Source: Entamoeba histolytica HM-1:IMSS (Eukaryota > Evosea > Mastigamoebida > Endamoebidae). Taken from it: a stretch of DNA of 28,710 nt. Position numbers and translations under genes: made by a program. The stretch is taken from assembly GCF_000208925.1 (NCBI RefSeq), contig NW_001914880.1, forward strand, positions 48,684-77,393, read 5' to 3'. Shown one piece after another: positions 8,415-18,191 of this stretch. Each line of letters opens with the position of its first letter. Positions within the stretch are counted from its first letter, which is position 1. The notes beneath the pieces were generated by a model. It saw only the letters and a list, made by a program, of their open reading frames with translations. It was not told the origin of the DNA and did not search any database.

Positions 8415-9514
8415 ATGGGTGAAAACAGAGAAATTAATCATATTACAAGAGGTGTTTCTATTCATATAGTTGAATCAGTTGATATCTCTGAAGAAGCAAA
8501 ACACACTCAAAAAAGACCTCGAACAAGAGGAAATTCATTTTACGGAAGAGAGAGACCTGTTTTCAATGGAAATAAACAATGTCTTCATGTCAACAGTTGT
8601 ATCTTACCAAACAAGAGTTGGTCAATATTTATTCCAAAAGGTACAAATGGTAAGCAAATTTCAGGAGAACCTTATAATTTTGTTTGTTTAATAAAATTTA
8701 AAAAAAAATTTGACGTATTAATAGTATTAGGAATATACATTCTCTAAATCACATGACATAGGTGTTTCTCTCACTATTGGTAAGAGAAATTATATGGAAG
8801 ATGAAGTGCTTATTGCAGGAAATATAAAAGAAGGAATAGATCTAGTTGGTATTTTCGATGGACATAATGGTTCTGATGCAGCAAAATTAGCTGCGAAATT
8901 ATTTAAAGAAGAAATAAAACATTTAGAAGAAGAATTTGACTGGATAACCCTTTTTGAAAAAGTTCACTCAACCATTATTAAATCAACAGAATCAGGAACT
9001 ACTGCAACACTAGCCTTAATTTATAGTAATAAAATTACATTAGTCCATTGTGGTGATTCAACAGCTTTTGCATTAAAAAAAAGAAAACTCAAAAAATTAA
9101 CACATGACCAAAATACTTCTTCTTTAGAAGAAGTTTCATCAATTAAAAAAAATGGTGGTGTTGTTGAATTTAATGGTGGTATTCTTCGAGTAAATGGACA
9201 GATTTCAGTTACTAGATCATTAGGTGATAAAAAATTCCATCCACCATTAACATGTATTCCTGAAGTAATTGAACTAGAAAGTGATGACATCACCTCCTTA
9301 GTCTTAACATCTGATGGAATATCATCAGTACTTCAGTTTGTTTTCCTTCGTCTAAACTTTTTAAGAAATATACTTATCTATTAGACTTGATGAAATAGAA
9401 GCAGTAATGAATTCTGAAATGAATGTTGAAGAAAAATCATCTACTTTAAGAAACCAATCCTTCATAAGAGAAGGAAAAGATAATATGAGTGTCATAGTAG
9501 TCTCTTTTAATTGA
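8415..9514 (+). CDS. PP2C-type (PPM) Ser/Thr phosphatase, three exons
   Basis: Exons 8415-8681, 8731-9335 and 9385-9514 join in frame to give 333 residues. The catalytic domain begins near residue 95 and carries the family motifs: GVSLTIGKRNYMEDE (metal-binding Glu/Asp near 112-113), GIFDGHNGSDAA (Asp132), SGTTATLAL, HCGDSTA, RVNGQISVTRSLGD, LTSDGI (Asp284) and DNMSVIVV (Asp323). All metal-binding acidic positions expected of an active Mn/Mg-dependent phosphatase are present. Two details differ from the usual: GDST instead of GDSR, and SDGISS without the Trp of SDGIWD. The domain is on the short side, about 235 residues. Residues 1-89, rich in charged and Arg residues, match no family I recognise. 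The start at 8415 is the first ATG of exon 1. Splicing is required because the unspliced frames carry stops. Confidence 0.85.
8682..8730 (+). other. Intron 1 of the PP2C gene, 49 nt
   Basis: It starts GTTTGTTTAAT and ends GTATTAG. Removing it joins a codon boundary (phase 0) and places GEPYNF directly before EYTFSKSHDIGVSL, the expected lead into a PP2C domain. The nearby TAG at 8759-8761 would give the wrong frame. Confidence 0.75.
9336..9384 (+). other. Intron 2 of the PP2C gene, 49 nt
   Basis: It starts GTTTGTTTTCC and ends TCTATTAG. Removal completes a Gln codon (CA + A) and restores the frame to the final DNMSVIVV motif. It has the same length as intron 1. Confidence 0.8.
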
Positions 9515-9592
9515 AAATGTATTTTTATAATAAATTTAAGTTAAAATAAAAAGAAAAAATAATATTATTAGAAAAGAATATTTTTATTTGAA

Positions 9593-10117
9593 TTATTCTT
9601 TCTTTTCTTCAGCAGCTGGGGTTTCAGCCTCTTCTTTCTTTTCTTCTTTAACTTCTTCTTCCTTCTTTTCTTCAGCAGCTGGGGCAGCAAATTGTTTAGT
9701 AATTTCTTCAATTTGAGCTTGGGCAGCTTTATTGAATTGTTCTTCAGTCATTTCTTCAACTTTATTAGCACCAGTAACAAAGAAGACTCCACCTTCACTA
9801 GTGCACATAATCTTTGGATTTTTCCAGTTAGTGATTTTATATTGTCCATCTTTCTTTTGAATCATTTCACATTCATCGATTCCTCCAATATGTTGGCCTT
9901 TCAATGTTTTAATAGCAGCTTCGAGTTTCTTAGTTTCAGCAGCGGCTCCTTTGTGTTCAACTTTTCCTTTCATTCTTGGGGCTGATTTACCAACGTGAGT
10001 ATTAGCTGTAACAATAACAGTTTTACCATTAACAGTAATCTTTTTAGAAGCACCTGAAGTTGGTGCATAGGCTGTATTTAAAACTGTTTGTCTACTTGTG
10101 TTATTAGTCTTTGGCAT
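9593..10117 (-). CDS. Nascent polypeptide-associated complex beta subunit (BTF3-like)
   Basis: NAC-beta pairs with NAC-alpha at the ribosome exit site and shields new chains. The 174-residue protein shows the NAC core at about residues 48-125: KKLEAAIKTLKGQHIGGIDE, a strand FVTG and an acidic helix MTEEQFNKAAQAQIEEI. BTF3 proteins carry an RRKKK ribosome-binding patch before this core; here the aligned stretch reads PRMKGKVEHKG, so the patch is weakened. Residues 1-45 form a short extension with Thr, Ser and Val that I do not recognise. The C-terminus is low-complexity Lys/Glu with a repeated PAAEEKKE unit, encoded by a near-identical direct repeat at about 9602-9620 and 9667-9685. The gene is convergent with PP2C (78 bp between stops) and divergent from NOP2. 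Confidence 0.8.
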   Translation of the reverse strand: MPKTNNTSRQTVLNTAYAPTSGASKKITVNGKTVIVTANTHVGKSAPRMKGKVEHKGAAAETKKLEAAIKTLKGQHIGGIDECEMIQKKDGQYKITNWKNPKIMCTSEGGVFFVTGANKVEEMTEEQFNKAAQAQIEEITKQFAAPAAEEKKEEEVKEEKKEEAETPAAEEKKE

Positions 10118-10505
10118 TGATAAACCAATTTAATAGTTTGGTAGGTTTTGTTTTATTTAATTTTAATTTTTTTTACTATTATTTATCATTCATTTATTTT
10201 GGGTTTCAATTATAGTTAGTTTGTAATTTTTATTAATAATATTATAGCTTTATTATATCCTTGTTCAAGCATTAATAAAAGGCAAGAATGATAACTTATG
10301 ACAATAGTCAATAACTCAACCCAAACCAGTGACTGAATAACAAAAACAATAGTCTAATTGTACTTATAGATAACGAACGTATATAAACTAAGTGCTATAA
10401 CAATTATATTATTTATGTTATAAGAAAAATAAAAAATTAAAACTAATATCAAAAAAATAAATAGGGTTTTGTGGAACAAAAAATGGATTGAAAAGATTGT
10501 GTTGA
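10118..10505. promoter_or_regulatory. Divergent promoter region between NAC-beta and NOP2
   Basis: The 388 bp must drive transcription both ways. A CGAACGTATATAAAC block at about 10374-10388 places a GAAC next to a sequence close to the Entamoeba TATA consensus GTATTTAAA, but it lies about 118 nt before the NOP2 ATG, far for the short 5' leaders of this genus. A minimal upstream frame ATG GAT TGA sits at 10483-10491, between this site and the NOP2 start. Confidence 0.35.
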
Positions 10506-11993
10506 ATGAAAAGAACATCACAAGATAATAAGGTAAAAAAATCAGATATATCTCAAGACATTGTTGAAGATATCAAAAAAGTTGAAACAACCGAAGAAGT
10601 AAAGGAGAGCCTTCCAACAGAGAATATTAAAAATAATGAAGAAAAAGAAGAGCATAAATTAGATGAAAAAGAAGAGCATAATTCAGAAGAAAAAGTAAAA
10701 GAAGAATCTGCTGAAGAACTTTTTCCATCTGGTGATGAAGACATTAAAGACGAGTTTAGTGAAGAAGAAACTCCATTCGAACAAAATGCAAAGAAAACCA
10801 ATTTAAAGGAAGCAAAAATTAAAGCAGAAGCTGCTGAAGAAATGCAAACAAATATCGCTGCTGAACAAAGACATACACTTCCAAGTGGACAAGAAATTAT
10901 TCATGCACAAGAGATAGGGGATGTAGCTACTATTGGAACTCGAATTAGAGAAATTGTTGCTGTTTTATGTGATTTTAAAGCCAGACATGAAGAAGGAAGA
11001 AGTCGTCAAGAATATATCTCATTATTAATTCAAGATATGCAAACGTATTATTCATGTAATGAATTTTTAGCAACATTGGTTGTAGACTTATTTGGACCAA
11101 AAGGAGCTGTTGACTTCATGGAAGCAAATGAAGCACCAAGACCAGTTACAATTCGTGTAAATACATTAAAATCAAGAAGGAGAGAACTTGCTCAAAAATT
11201 AATTAATAGAGGTGTTAATGTTGATATGATTGAATGGAGTAAATCTGGGTTAGTTGTTTATGACTCTCAAGTCCCTATTGGTGCTACTCCAGAGTATTTG
11301 GCTGGTCAATATATTTTACAAAGTTCATCATCTTGGGTTTCTGTTATTGCTTTAGCACCACAACCAAATGAAAAAATTTTGGATATGTGTGCTGCTCCAG
11401 GAGGTAAAACAACTCATATTGCTGCATTAATGAAAGACACTGGTGTTCTTGTTGCAAATGATATTAGTAAAGATCGTCTTAAAGCAGTTATTGGTAATGT
11501 TCATCGTTTAGGAATTACAAATACTATAATTACAAATTGTGATGGACATGAATTCCCTAAGGTGATGGGTCAGTTTGACCGTGTTTTAGTTGATGCTCCT
11601 TGTACGGGTTTGGGTATTATTTCACGTGATGCAGCTGTTAAGTTAAGCAAGAGTGAACAGGATATTAAGGATTGTACAAGAATACAAAAAGAATTGATTT
11701 TACATGCCATTGACTCAGTAAATCCAAAAAGTAAAACTGGTGGGTATGTAGTTTATTCTACTTGTTCTATTACTGTAGAAGAGAACGAAGCAGTAATTGA
11801 CTACGCTTTAAAGAAAAGAAATGTTAAAGTTGTGCCTATTGCTTTACAAGATGGTGTTGGAGAAGATGGATATGTTAACCATAGACAATATCGTTTCCAT
11901 CCATCAGTAAAAATGGCAAAAAGATTCTTCCCACACATTCAAAATATGGACGGTTTCTTCGTATGCAAATTAAAAGTGAATGTTACTCATTAA
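10506..11993 (+). CDS. NOP2: Ribosomal RNA cytosine-C5 methyltransferase, NOP2/NSUN1 type
   Basis: NOP2 methylates a cytosine of the large-subunit rRNA in the nucleolus and is needed for 60S assembly. Of 495 residues, 1-120 are acidic/Lys-rich and probably disordered, with a repeated KEEH unit. The family module follows, with PRPVTIRVNTLK near 211. The SAM site DMCAAPGGKT is at 293-302, the catalytic motif DAPCTGLG has Cys366, and YSTCS has Cys420. Both cysteines of the m5C mechanism are present. The stretch CTGLGIISRDAAVKL and the lack of an added PUA domain favour NOP2 over other NSUN members. The protein ends soon after GFFVCKLKV, as the catalytic domain should. The ATG at 10506 is the first in frame. 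It converges on UTP10, another ribosome-biogenesis gene. Confidence 0.92.
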   Translation: MKRTSQDNKVKKSDISQDIVEDIKKVETTEEVKESLPTENIKNNEEKEEHKLDEKEEHNSEEKVKEESAEELFPSGDEDIKDEFSEEETPFEQNAKKTNLKEAKIKAEAAEEMQTNIAAEQRHTLPSGQEIIHAQEIGDVATIGTRIREIVAVLCDFKARHEEGRSRQEYISLLIQDMQTYYSCNEFLATLVVDLFGPKGAVDFMEANEAPRPVTIRVNTLKSRRRELAQKLINRGVNVDMIEWSKSGLVVYDSQVPIGATPEYLAGQYILQSSSSWVSVIALAPQPNEKILDMCAAPGGKTTHIAALMKDTGVLVANDISKDRLKAVIGNVHRLGITNTIITNCDGHEFPKVMGQFDRVLVDAPCTGLGIISRDAAVKLSKSEQDIKDCTRIQKELILHAIDSVNPKSKTGGYVVYSTCSITVEENEAVIDYALKKRNVKVVPIALQDGVGEDGYVNHRQYRFHPSVKMAKRFFPHIQNMDGFFVCKLKVNVTH

Positions 11994-12077
11994 AGTTTGA
12001 TTGATTTCGATTTTTATTTGTTTTTTTCTTTTTTTAATAAAATTAAATAAATAAGTTAAAAAGAAGAAAATAAATTA

Positions 12078-15000
12078 TTAATTCAAATACTTTTGTAAAG
12101 AATCAGCTCCTAAGTGTTTCTGAACTATTTGGGCAAATTCTTTTGCTGCTTCAACAACTTCTTGGTTAGTGTCTTCCATAAGATCTGTGAGATATGGAAG
12201 AGTTTCTGGGAGTAAGTAAACAATGTCAGCAGCAATAGTATCCCACAAATGAATCATACAATGTAGTGCAGCTAAACGGACAATTGAGTCAGTATGTTGA
12301 GTTTGAATTAATAATTGGTGGTTCAAAGGTTTCCAACAAACCTGGTTAGGTACGCATAATGCAAATTGACATAAACAAGGAGACAACCTTTTAGTAATAA
12401 AATCAAAGTAATCATCTTCTTCTTTATAACAGTTATGCATTAAATCAATCAAATTAACTGTTGGTAACAATTGTTCAACTTTTTGAGAATCAACAAAGTT
12501 GGAATTATCATTTTGGAATAATGTTTGTAATAATTCAATATTTAAATAAATAGAGTCTAATAATACAATGGCATTATCTCCTTTTTTAATATTATTTGCT
12601 GAACGTTTACCTAATGTTGATCTTTCTGGAACAAGGGCATTTGCAAGACTTAAAGGCAATTGATTTAAAATACTTAATATATTTTTAAGAACAAAAGCAT
12701 AATATGGAACAAATAAAGATTTTAATGTTTTTGAGAATGATAAGATAATCTTTGTATATATGTAAATTGAAGGTATTTCACTTATTCCAACTACTTCATT
12801 AAATCCTTCTGCACATTTCAAGAAGAATGGCTTAAATGTATCGTCTGATAATTTTAATACTAATGAATTAAATACTCCAATTAATTCATCATTACAATGT
12901 TTCATATTTAATGGACTAGAAATCTTTGGTATTGTTTTTAATGCTTCAAATAAGAATTGATATAATTTAATTCTCATTTGAGAAATAGATGTTTGGTTTT
13001 CATTTAAGCTCTTTGATAATAATCCAAACAAAGCTGCAAGAGAAGTATCATTTTGTAATTTTTTGTTCTTAAAATTAGAAGATACCAATGACATAACTAA
13101 TCTAAATTCTATTGAAGAACCAACAACACCCATAAATTCCATAATAAATGGATAAACAACTGGATTTGAAGTATATTCTGAGTCTAATATTAATGGAATA
13201 AAAGAATTAATATATGGATGTACAATATTTCCATATGATTTAGTGAAACTCATCATACAAGATATTACTGAATTAATTAAACTATTCACACTATCTTCAT
13301 CTCCTCCATGTGGCAATAAGTCAAAGAACATTGGAATTAATTGTGGTAATTGTGGCATCAATGATGTTTTTAATTCAGCAGCATATATACTAAGACATAA
13401 TAAAGCAGAAGCAACAATCTTAATGTTTTTGAGAGTGTCTTTAATTTGAATACATTTTAATACATAATTTAATAAGTCCATAAATATAGAAATATGTTGT
13501 GCTCCATAAAATCTTAATAAAATTTCTAATAATAAAACTCCAGTTTGAATAGTTGCTTGTTCTGCATCATTATCTACACTACTTGGATTTAATTTATCTA
13601 CATTTTCAAGAATTTTAATAACTACATGAATAAGTCCATTTTCAGCATTTAAGAAACTTGCTTCATACATACTCATTTCTTCTGGTGTTAATGCAGTTAA
13701 TTTTTGATTTAAAATAAGTAAGGCAGTTCTTTTAACACGAATACTTGATTGTTTTAATAAGAAAACAACAGCACGAATGAGTGTAGTTATACTAAACAAA
13801 TCAGAAATATTATCTACCATATCATGTAATTTATCTGCAACAATAGTATTAGAATCATTTTCATCAGTACAATCAAATTTATTTAACATTTCAATAACTT
13901 GTTTGAAAAGAATAGTATAATTTTGTTGAATATTAACATCTTCAGTAGTTTTCATACATTTAGCAATAAATTCTCTTTTAGTAATTTGTCCATTGACAAA
14001 ATCAATACACAAATGAGCCACTTCTTTTTTCTTTGTTATTTTTAATTGATATCCAGCAAATATACCTTCTCTATTTTCTTGTAATAATTGACAAGCATCT
14101 TCAATAATACAAGCAAGTAATTTAATAACTTTGTCATTATTTAATTCTCTAAAAACGTCATAAATAAATGGTAAAACATTATCTGCTTCATTTTCTATTA
14201 ATAAGACTATTACTCCAGAAAGATGTTCTTCTGATAATTTACTTTCTTTAAATAATTGTAAAAAGATTTCCCTTCTTCTATGGTATGGTAATTGATTATA
14301 ATTATCAACGATCATTGATAATAATTCAACGATTGATGTAGCTGGAAGTCCTTGTGCTGAGCTAATAGAAGATATTACATGTGGAATTAATTTTTGTACA
14401 ACAATTCCAACAATTTCTTCTTTAGATAAAGCTCTGACAAACCTATCTGAATGTTCAACAAATAATGTTGGGAATAATGCAATCATTTGTGATAATAATG
14501 TAATAGCCCCATTATAAATTGCTGGAGTCATTCCGAATGTTTCAATAACTTCATAAATAACATCTATAACCGTTAAAACTTGAATACTTGATGCAAGGTC
14601 TTCAGTCATTTTTTTAATTTTATTTTGGAATGTATCATGTTTTGATCTTACAATAATAGTTCCTTTTTTTCTTGGTTGTTCAATAGGTTTAGCTGTAGAA
14701 ATAAATGTGAGATACTTTGAAACAAATCCAACTGTATATATTAAACTATTCATTTCAATATTAATAAGATAGTCTGTATGATAACATTGTGGTAATTTAA
14801 TAGTAGTTTGTATTAATTGAGAAATATTTTTAATACTCTCACTAAATGTTTTATTAAATTCATTGTCTTCAAAGTTAATATTATTTAATGAACCTTTATG
14901 TACTTTAAAGAAAGATTCAAAAACAAATACCATAAATTGTAATTCATTCATAATACTTTCATCTTCTTTTCCTTGGTTATTATTTTCAATAACTTCTTCT

Positions 15001-18000
15001 TCCATTTTTTTGTCATTACTTTCATTTAGTGTTGTTTCTATAACAACAGATGGTATTTTCTTTAATTGTTTATTTTGAAGTGATTCCTTTGTATTGATCA
15101 TTGTTATAATTTTCATAACAATTTTGTTAACTAAATCAAATGGAGTTATCTTAAGCATTCTATTTAATTTATTGATGACTTGTGACCTTTTATCTTTGTG
15201 TTCTACAGATAAGATTCTAAGGAATTCTTCTTGATGAATATCATCCATCATTCCCCACATTTCTTCATTCATTAATGAAGAAATTAATACTACATTTTCT
15301 CCATTACTCATTTGAATAATTTTTTTAAATGTATCAAATAATTGTTTATTTCCAACAAATGCCCCAACGTATTTAGTTTGTACAATTGACTTTATTATTT
15401 CACTTAATACTTTTTGTTCAAATTGACTGTCATACAATTCATCAGAGTCATTTAACATATTCATTGTTCCAATAATATTATCAACACTTCTCATTCCAAA
15501 TGACATTAAGACTTTCATTTTTTCTTGTGATGGTAATAAATGGTCTTTATTAATTACATCAATAACATGATCAACAAATAACCCTCTATATTTTTCATTA
15601 ATTTTATTCAAATAAACATTATTAAATGTTGTAATAAAATTACTTGATGAAGTTAATTCAATTTTTGATTGTTGTATAGCAGTAATATAATTCAAATAAT
15701 ATTCAGATTTTAATACTTTATTTCCTCCTATTACAATATTATTTTCTTTATATCCTTTTGCAAGTTTACCAATTTCATTTAAACAATCAAATCCATATGT
15801 TCTTTCTTTTGCACTTTCTTTCATTAATTCTTTAATCACAAAAATAAAATGTTGTTGAATAATAATTGATTTTTCCTTTTCTGATAAAGTAGATTTAATT
15901 GTATTTAAAAATGAAATGTAATGAGTAGTTCCAATTAATCCTTTAAGTGTTTCTTCTTTAGTTTTTTCACTTTTATTGTAAGAATTTAAAGCAATATTAA
16001 ATGGTAATAATTTAAGATATTCAATATATTGGAAACAATCTCCTTGAACTAATTCAACAAATAAACTTGTAATACATGAATTATAATTACTTTGTTCTTT
16101 AAGAGAGTCAATGAGTATATTAGTTAACATGTCATTATATGATATATTATTTTTATATCCAAGACTTTTAAATTGGATTGTATCAAATAACAAGACTAAT
16201 ATTTCAGTCATTAAAGTTTTAATTCGGTTTGTAGGATTTTGTCTATATAATGATAATAATACAGATAATAAAAATTCACAACTCTTTTTATTACATTCTA
16301 ATTCTTTTAATTTATTTACTTCCATATATTGACCAAAAATAATTATGATAGTATTGTATAACGAATTTAATTCACTAAAAGTAATATCAGTTTTAGAAAG
16401 TGTTGATTCTAATTGACTTCCAATTGATTCATAAATATCTTTTAAAATAAATAAATCTTCTAATTTTGAAAAGTATTTAAGATATAAATCAAGAATATAT
16501 AATGTTTGTAAAACGTTATCTCTTTCAGGAATAAATACACCGTATAATTCATTTATCCATTTTCTTGGAACTTCTAATTTTGATAAGTATTTCATCATTA
16601 CTTCATTTACTTCTATTGGTAATAATTTACAAAATTTACATAAATGTTCACATACTATTTCTGCTGATACAACCGGAATCAATTTTTCATAATTATCTTC
16701 ATTGAATAATTCAATATAAAATGAGTGTTTAATTGGTGTATTAAATAATTGAACTAATACTGATTTTACTTCAGCAAATTGTTCCCCTGATTTTTTTAAT
16801 GCAGTCATAATTTGGGCTATTGTAGCATTTGTAATTAATCCTGTTTTCTTTACTGTAGCAATAGTTCCAATATAACTATATCCTTCAAACAATGGCATGT
16901 TCATTGAAGAATTTAATATTTCTTTTAATTGATTAGCTAATTCAACATTAGCAACATCAGGTTGTTTAAAGTATTCATTAATAGCAACAGAAAACTCTTG
17001 TGGATATTTACTATCTAAATTATTAAGAAGATTAAAATATTCATAATTAATTTTTCCTTTATTAACACTTTTACTTACATCAAAAATGTGTTTAACAATA
17101 ATAATAAGATGTCTTTCATTTAATTGAATGTTGTTAACAATAGGACCAAACAACTCTGTATATTTCTTTGATGAGATTGAATCTTTATTTAATGTTTGAA
17201 GACAAAGTAAAACAAAATCTCCTAAGTCACACTTCTTCTTGGATAAAGCTATTAAAGTAGAAACTACCATTTGAACTGAGTTTAATAAAAATGTCTGAAT
17301 TTGTTGTGGGAATATTTTCATTGAATATTGATATTTACATCCAATACATAAAACTGAAATAAATTGACTTGGATGTGAAGTTGCAGTATATTTATGAAGG
17401 ACTAATAATAATGAAGAAAATTTAGATTCAGACAAAGTATGAACTGAAAGAATTTGAGCAGATAATGAAAGTGCGACAACTGTAAGTTTTGGTGAATCTG
17501 ATTTAATTAATTGAAGAACAACTGAAAGTAATGTAGTTAAAACAACTTCAGATATAATTTGTTGTTGAGCAATACTAATTAATAAAGTACAAATAAAAGT
17601 ACTATAACGAGCATTATGAATAAGAATAGGATGATCAATATAAAAATTAATTAAAGTAGAAAGTGTAGTTGGGAATTGAGTTAAATGAATAACAAAATCT
17701 CTTCTACTAATTCTATCTAAATTAATAAAATTAGTAAATATTGTTGGTTTACATAAAGACAATAAACGAATAAATAATGGATTTTGGTAATGAGATAAGA
17801 ATGAAAGAATTAACTCATTAGCTCCGACTGTATTAATAGAATAAACACGAATCATGTATTCAATAATTGGTCCACATTCTGGATTTAAGAAGTGTTGACT
17901 TAAATAAGGTAAGAAGTTTGATATCTTTTTTGATAATTCTTTATTTTGACTATCCGTTAACATGTCTCTATTACACTGTTCTGACTCATCTCCAAATAAT

Positions 18001-18191
18001 GATGCTTTCCATTCACTTAACAATTCATGGTTTTTAAATAAATGATTTAATGAGTCTAATGCACCTCTATGTAATGTGTATCTATCAATAAATTTAGCTT
18101 TATTATTGTCATAGATAAAAGATACAATATGAGAGGTATTAACAGTAGGAACAAAGGTATTTAGTTGTGACGCGATAGACATATTAGACAA
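12078..18191 (-). CDS. UTP10: SSU processome HEAT-repeat protein UTP10/HEATR1
   Basis: UTP10 belongs to the t-UTP (UtpA) subcomplex that binds nascent pre-rRNA and supports rDNA transcription in the nucleolus. The 2037-residue size lies between yeast (about 1770) and human (about 2140). The N-terminus fits the family: a SLNHLFKNHELLSEW segment, then TDSQNKELSKKISNFLPYLS, then IIEYMIRVYSINTVGANELILSFL and NPLFIRLLSL. The body is a long run of HEAT-like helix pairs. The C-terminus also fits: a repeat LAALHCMIHLW, LPETLPYLTDLMEDTNQEVV and the final LGADSLQKYLN. A highly acidic loop lies near residue 1060 (EEEVIENNNQGKEDES). It is uninterrupted over 6.1 kb. The start at 18191 is the first ATG (a second Met follows at residue 4) and sits about 31 nt after a TATA-like box. 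Confidence 0.9.
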   Translation of the reverse strand: MSNMSIASQLNTFVPTVNTSHIVSFIYDNNKAKFIDRYTLHRGALDSLNHLFKNHELLSEWKASLFGDESEQCNRDMLTDSQNKELSKKISNFLPYLSQHFLNPECGPIIEYMIRVYSINTVGANELILSFLSHYQNPLFIRLLSLCKPTIFTNFINLDRISRRDFVIHLTQFPTTLSTLINFYIDHPILIHNARYSTFICTLLISIAQQQIISEVVLTTLLSVVLQLIKSDSPKLTVVALSLSAQILSVHTLSESKFSSLLLVLHKYTATSHPSQFISVLCIGCKYQYSMKIFPQQIQTFLLNSVQMVVSTLIALSKKKCDLGDFVLLCLQTLNKDSISSKKYTELFGPIVNNIQLNERHLIIIVKHIFDVSKSVNKGKINYEYFNLLNNLDSKYPQEFSVAINEYFKQPDVANVELANQLKEILNSSMNMPLFEGYSYIGTIATVKKTGLITNATIAQIMTALKKSGEQFAEVKSVLVQLFNTPIKHSFYIELFNEDNYEKLIPVVSAEIVCEHLCKFCKLLPIEVNEVMMKYLSKLEVPRKWINELYGVFIPERDNVLQTLYILDLYLKYFSKLEDLFILKDIYESIGSQLESTLSKTDITFSELNSLYNTIIIIFGQYMEVNKLKELECNKKSCEFLLSVLLSLYRQNPTNRIKTLMTEILVLLFDTIQFKSLGYKNNISYNDMLTNILIDSLKEQSNYNSCITSLFVELVQGDCFQYIEYLKLLPFNIALNSYNKSEKTKEETLKGLIGTTHYISFLNTIKSTLSEKEKSIIIQQHFIFVIKELMKESAKERTYGFDCLNEIGKLAKGYKENNIVIGGNKVLKSEYYLNYITAIQQSKIELTSSSNFITTFNNVYLNKINEKYRGLFVDHVIDVINKDHLLPSQEKMKVLMSFGMRSVDNIIGTMNMLNDSDELYDSQFEQKVLSEIIKSIVQTKYVGAFVGNKQLFDTFKKIIQMSNGENVVLISSLMNEEMWGMMDDIHQEEFLRILSVEHKDKRSQVINKLNRMLKITPFDLVNKIVMKIITMINTKESLQNKQLKKIPSVVIETTLNESNDKKMEEEVIENNNQGKEDESIMNELQFMVFVFESFFKVHKGSLNNINFEDNEFNKTFSESIKNISQLIQTTIKLPQCYHTDYLINIEMNSLIYTVGFVSKYLTFISTAKPIEQPRKKGTIIVRSKHDTFQNKIKKMTEDLASSIQVLTVIDVIYEVIETFGMTPAIYNGAITLLSQMIALFPTLFVEHSDRFVRALSKEEIVGIVVQKLIPHVISSISSAQGLPATSIVELLSMIVDNYNQLPYHRRREIFLQLFKESKLSEEHLSGVIVLLIENEADNVLPFIYDVFRELNNDKVIKLLACIIEDACQLLQENREGIFAGYQLKITKKKEVAHLCIDFVNGQITKREFIAKCMKTTEDVNIQQNYTILFKQVIEMLNKFDCTDENDSNTIVADKLHDMVDNISDLFSITTLIRAVVFLLKQSSIRVKRTALLILNQKLTALTPEEMSMYEASFLNAENGLIHVVIKILENVDKLNPSSVDNDAEQATIQTGVLLLEILLRFYGAQHISIFMDLLNYVLKCIQIKDTLKNIKIVASALLCLSIYAAELKTSLMPQLPQLIPMFFDLLPHGGDEDSVNSLINSVISCMMSFTKSYGNIVHPYINSFIPLILDSEYTSNPVVYPFIMEFMGVVGSSIEFRLVMSLVSSNFKNKKLQNDTSLAALFGLLSKSLNENQTSISQMRIKLYQFLFEALKTIPKISSPLNMKHCNDELIGVFNSLVLKLSDDTFKPFFLKCAEGFNEVVGISEIPSIYIYTKIILSFSKTLKSLFVPYYAFVLKNILSILNQLPLSLANALVPERSTLGKRSANNIKKGDNAIVLLDSIYLNIELLQTLFQNDNSNFVDSQKVEQLLPTVNLIDLMHNCYKEEDDYFDFITKRLSPCLCQFALCVPNQVCWKPLNHQLLIQTQHTDSIVRLAALHCMIHLWDTIAADIVYLLPETLPYLTDLMEDTNQEVVEAAKEFAQIVQKHLGADSLQKYLN

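Noticed and set aside
8641..8670. A GTAAG...TTTCAG segment resembling a tiny intron in PP2C exon 1
   Set aside because: At about 15 nt it is too short to be spliced, and it does not match the GTTTGTT start used by the other introns here.
10483..10491. Minimal upstream frame ATG GAT TGA before NOP2
   Set aside because: Leaders in Entamoeba are usually very short, so it is probably not in the mRNA, and such words are frequent by chance.
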